Part shown: positions 7,523-8,496 of the stretch, one piece after another
How positions within the stretch are numbered: position 1 is the first letter of the stretch
Layout: every line of letters starts with the position of its first letter
Source: an uncultured Lachnospiraceae bacterium
GTDB taxonomy: Bacteria; Bacillota; Clostridia; Lachnospirales; Lachnospiraceae
Assembly (NCBI GenBank): GCA_902803745.1
Contig: CADCRB010000088.1
Location: forward strand, 1 to 8,496
Length of the DNA stretch: 8,496 nucleotides
Reading direction: 5' to 3'
Translations under genes and position numbers: made by a program
The notes under the pieces: model-generated
What the model saw: only the letters and a program-made list of their open reading frames with translations
What the model was told of the DNA's origin: nothing
Database searches by the model: none

Positions 7523-7653
7523 TAGAACATTATAAAAAAGTATTCATAGAGACGCTGGAGACTAAATATAAAATTAAACTGAAAGACCAGCCGACCTGGA
7601 AAATCTATAAAAAATATATAGAGCAAACCGGTGATCAGATTACGTCACATAGT
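7495..7653 (+). other. Open, coding-like extension upstream of the ATG of the last operon gene
   Basis: The frame used by the 7654-8067 gene is open back to 7495, after stops at 7486-7488 and 7492-7494, so it overlaps the end of the RAMP gene by 28 bases. The translation reads as protein (for example HYKKVFIETLETKYKIKLKD, then QPTWKIYKKYIEQTGDQ) and runs smoothly into MAYADLKTYASYEPL. The other two frames are closed soon after 7520. There is no ATG, GTG or TTG in this stretch. Either it is entered by a -1 shift at the A6 run (7500-7505), or it uses a rare start such as ATA at 7522, or it is a disrupted gene. Confidence 0.55.
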
Positions 7654-8067
7654 ATGGCATATGCTGATTTAAAAACATATGCTTCCTATGAACCGCTGTC
7701 TACAGCTGCAGAGATTTTATATTCTGGTAACCGAAAGGATCAACAGAAAAAAAGGAAAGACAAGGAAAATGGTGTTTTAGGTAATCGTCTTAAGGCAGCG
7801 GTTTGGATTGCAAACAGGGAGATCACACCTGCTCAGTTAGAACTGCTTAAAAAAGATATGGGCATAAAAAGCCCTAAAAAAATAACAAATAAAAAAGAGA
7901 TAAAAGAACAAACAATAAGAGATTATGCAAAAAAATGCGGCACGATTTTGCTGCCTTATGATGCACTGAAAAATCACATTAAGAAAGCGATGGAGTTGTA
8001 TGATCGTGTTTTGATAACTAAAAAGGGTCCTGAAGGGGAAGACGCAGGATGGGAAAAAATGAAATAG
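7654..8067 (+). CDS. Unrecognised lysine-rich, helical protein at the end of the operon
   Basis: I do not recognise this family. From the first ATG at 7654 it has 137 residues, with many lysines (clusters RKDQQKKRKDKEN and KKITNKKEIKEQ) and predicted helices, and no metal-binding or nuclease motif that I can name. A basic helical protein could bind RNA or act as a small subunit, but that is conjecture. The ATG lacks a good ribosome binding site (upstream GATCAGATTACGTCACATAGT), and coding character continues upstream to 7495, so the true product is probably longer, either an independent protein of about 180 residues or the C-terminal part of the preceding RAMP protein. Direction and lack of a gap place it in the cas operon. 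That it is a coding region is likely; its start and function are open. Confidence 0.6.
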   Translation: MAYADLKTYASYEPLSTAAEILYSGNRKDQQKKRKDKENGVLGNRLKAAVWIANREITPAQLELLKKDMGIKSPKKITNKKEIKEQTIRDYAKKCGTILLPYDALKNHIKKAMELYDRVLITKKGPEGEDAGWEKMK

Positions 8068-8105
8068 ATGTGTGTAGTTTTTTCATGATGCAGCGTTATT
8101 TATAA
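8049..8105 (+). pseudogene. Stub of a truncated next operon gene
   Basis: An ATG at 8049 lies inside the end of the preceding gene, in another frame, with GAAGGGGAAGACGCAGG upstream. This is the same overlapping layout as other junctions of this operon. It encodes only 18 residues, MGKNEIDVCSFFMMQRYL, before TAA at 8103-8105. This reads like the natural N-terminus of a longer protein that has lost the rest, possibly by the event that brought in the palindrome just downstream. It could also be chance, since so short a frame proves little. Confidence 0.3.
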
Positions 8106-8122
8106 TGTGGCTTTATATCTGC

Positions 8123-8208
8123 AATTAAGCTGCTGCAAGCCGGAATCTGCATAAATCTTTTTTAAATGCAGATTCTGGCTTGTCAAGTAGTTAAGAGCAG
8201 TTGTAATT
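8123..8208. repeat. Long imperfect palindrome between convergent genes
   Basis: The core stem pairs 8135-8152 (with AAGCCGGAATCTGCAT) to 8166-8183 (with ATGCAGATTCTGGCTT), 18 base pairs with two G-U pairs, around a 13-base loop containing T7. Outer arms AATTA (8123-8127) plus CTGCT (8130-8134) pair with AGCAG (8196-8200) plus TAATT (8204-8208). It lies between the + strand operon and the minus-strand TIR gene and reaches that gene's stop codon. A bidirectional terminator would fit the convergent layout, but no T tract follows the stem on either strand; the Ts are in the loop. A small mobile palindrome (REP- or MITE-like) is the other reading. Confidence 0.6.
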
Positions 8209-8496
8209 AACACATGGGAGCTTTGCAGTTAATCATACCGCTGCTGTTTTCAAACGGGTCAGATTCCTCATTGATCACAGCATATGCATCAATGAACTGA
8301 TAGTTCCCAAGTCTTGCGATTTCAGAAGGCAGATCATCGATTGTTATATCGGCGTCATATTGCACAGGTATGACCGGTACAGTATAATCCACCTTCTGCA
8401 CCTCTAATCTGCAGTAATCGCTCTCCAGATATTCCCTGCTTAAAAAAGCAATGAAGCATGAGCATCCGGAAAGATACTGCATGATGACGGAATTCC
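8207..8496 (-). CDS. TIR-domain protein, C-terminal part (cut by the window edge)
   Basis: The frame is open through the right edge (the reading NSVIMQYLSGCSC continues before the first Met at 8480-8482), so this is the 3' part of a longer gene. The visible portion has the TIR core: CSCFIAFLSREYLESDYC with RLEV after it, where the Glu (codon 8402-8404) sits at the position of the NAD-cleaving glutamate in the S-x-x-C-x-x-E motif. VPVIPVQYD and DLPSEIARLGNYQFIDAY follow, which are the later strand and helix of bacterial TIR_2-type domains. About 20 residues of low-complexity tail end the protein. Such proteins often degrade NAD+ in anti-phage defence. It faces the cas operon, so co-transcription is excluded. 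Partner domains lie outside the window, and a link to Cas10 signalling cannot be judged. Confidence 0.75.
   Translation of the reverse strand, partial: NSVIMQYLSGCSCFIAFLSREYLESDYCRLEVQKVDYTVPVIPVQYDADITIDDLPSEIARLGNYQFIDAYAVINEESDPFENSSGMINCKAPMC

Noticed and set aside
8078..8083. T6 run after the last gene as a terminator tail
   Set aside because: No stable hairpin directly precedes it, and it lies within the short open frame 8049-8105.

Overview
The window looks like a low-to-middle GC Firmicutes genome, probably a gut clostridium of the Lachnospiraceae kind. This rests on strong AGGAGG-type ribosome binding sites, AT-rich intergenic DNA and codon use; it is an inference and no phylogenetic marker is present.

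Layout. Bases 1-178 hold a short open tail that may be the remnant of an ABC-transporter TOBE domain. Bases 179-439 are AT-rich non-coding DNA with a weak hairpin and a poor promoter candidate. From 440 to about 8067 runs one tightly packed + strand operon for a type III CRISPR effector complex: an HD-less Cas10, a small stand-alone Cas7 (Csm3-like RAMP), a Csx10-type Cas5 with a helical C-terminal extension that could be a fused Cas11, a double-RAMP protein (Cas7-2x), a Csx19-like small protein, and a large RAMP of the TIGR03986 type with a long insertion. Last comes an unrecognised lysine-rich protein whose frame opens inside the end of the preceding gene without a usual start codon. An 18-codon open frame at 8049-8105 looks like the stub of one more operon gene. 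Bases 8123-8208 form a long imperfect palindrome. On the minus strand, from 8207 to the right edge, lies the C-terminal part of a TIR-domain protein.

How the genes work together. The gene set is that of subtype III-D, closest to the III-D variant with fused subunits (Cas10, Cas7-Cas5-Cas11, Cas7-2x, Cas7-insertion, Csx19). Here the Cas7 and Cas5-Cas11 parts appear as two adjacent overlapping genes instead of one. The RAMPs would form the crRNA-bound backbone. The small Cas7 has an aspartate where Csm3 has its RNA-cleaving residue, and Cas10 keeps a GDD palm motif that could make cyclic oligoadenylate, but it has no HD DNase domain. No CRISPR array, cas6, cas1, cas2 or CARF effector lies in the window, so crRNA must be supplied from elsewhere.

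The points most worth checking are the possible -1 frameshift at the A6 run near 7500, the Csx10-Cas11 fusion, the loss of the catalytic Asp in all but one Cas7 domain, and the truncated gene plus palindrome that end the operon.
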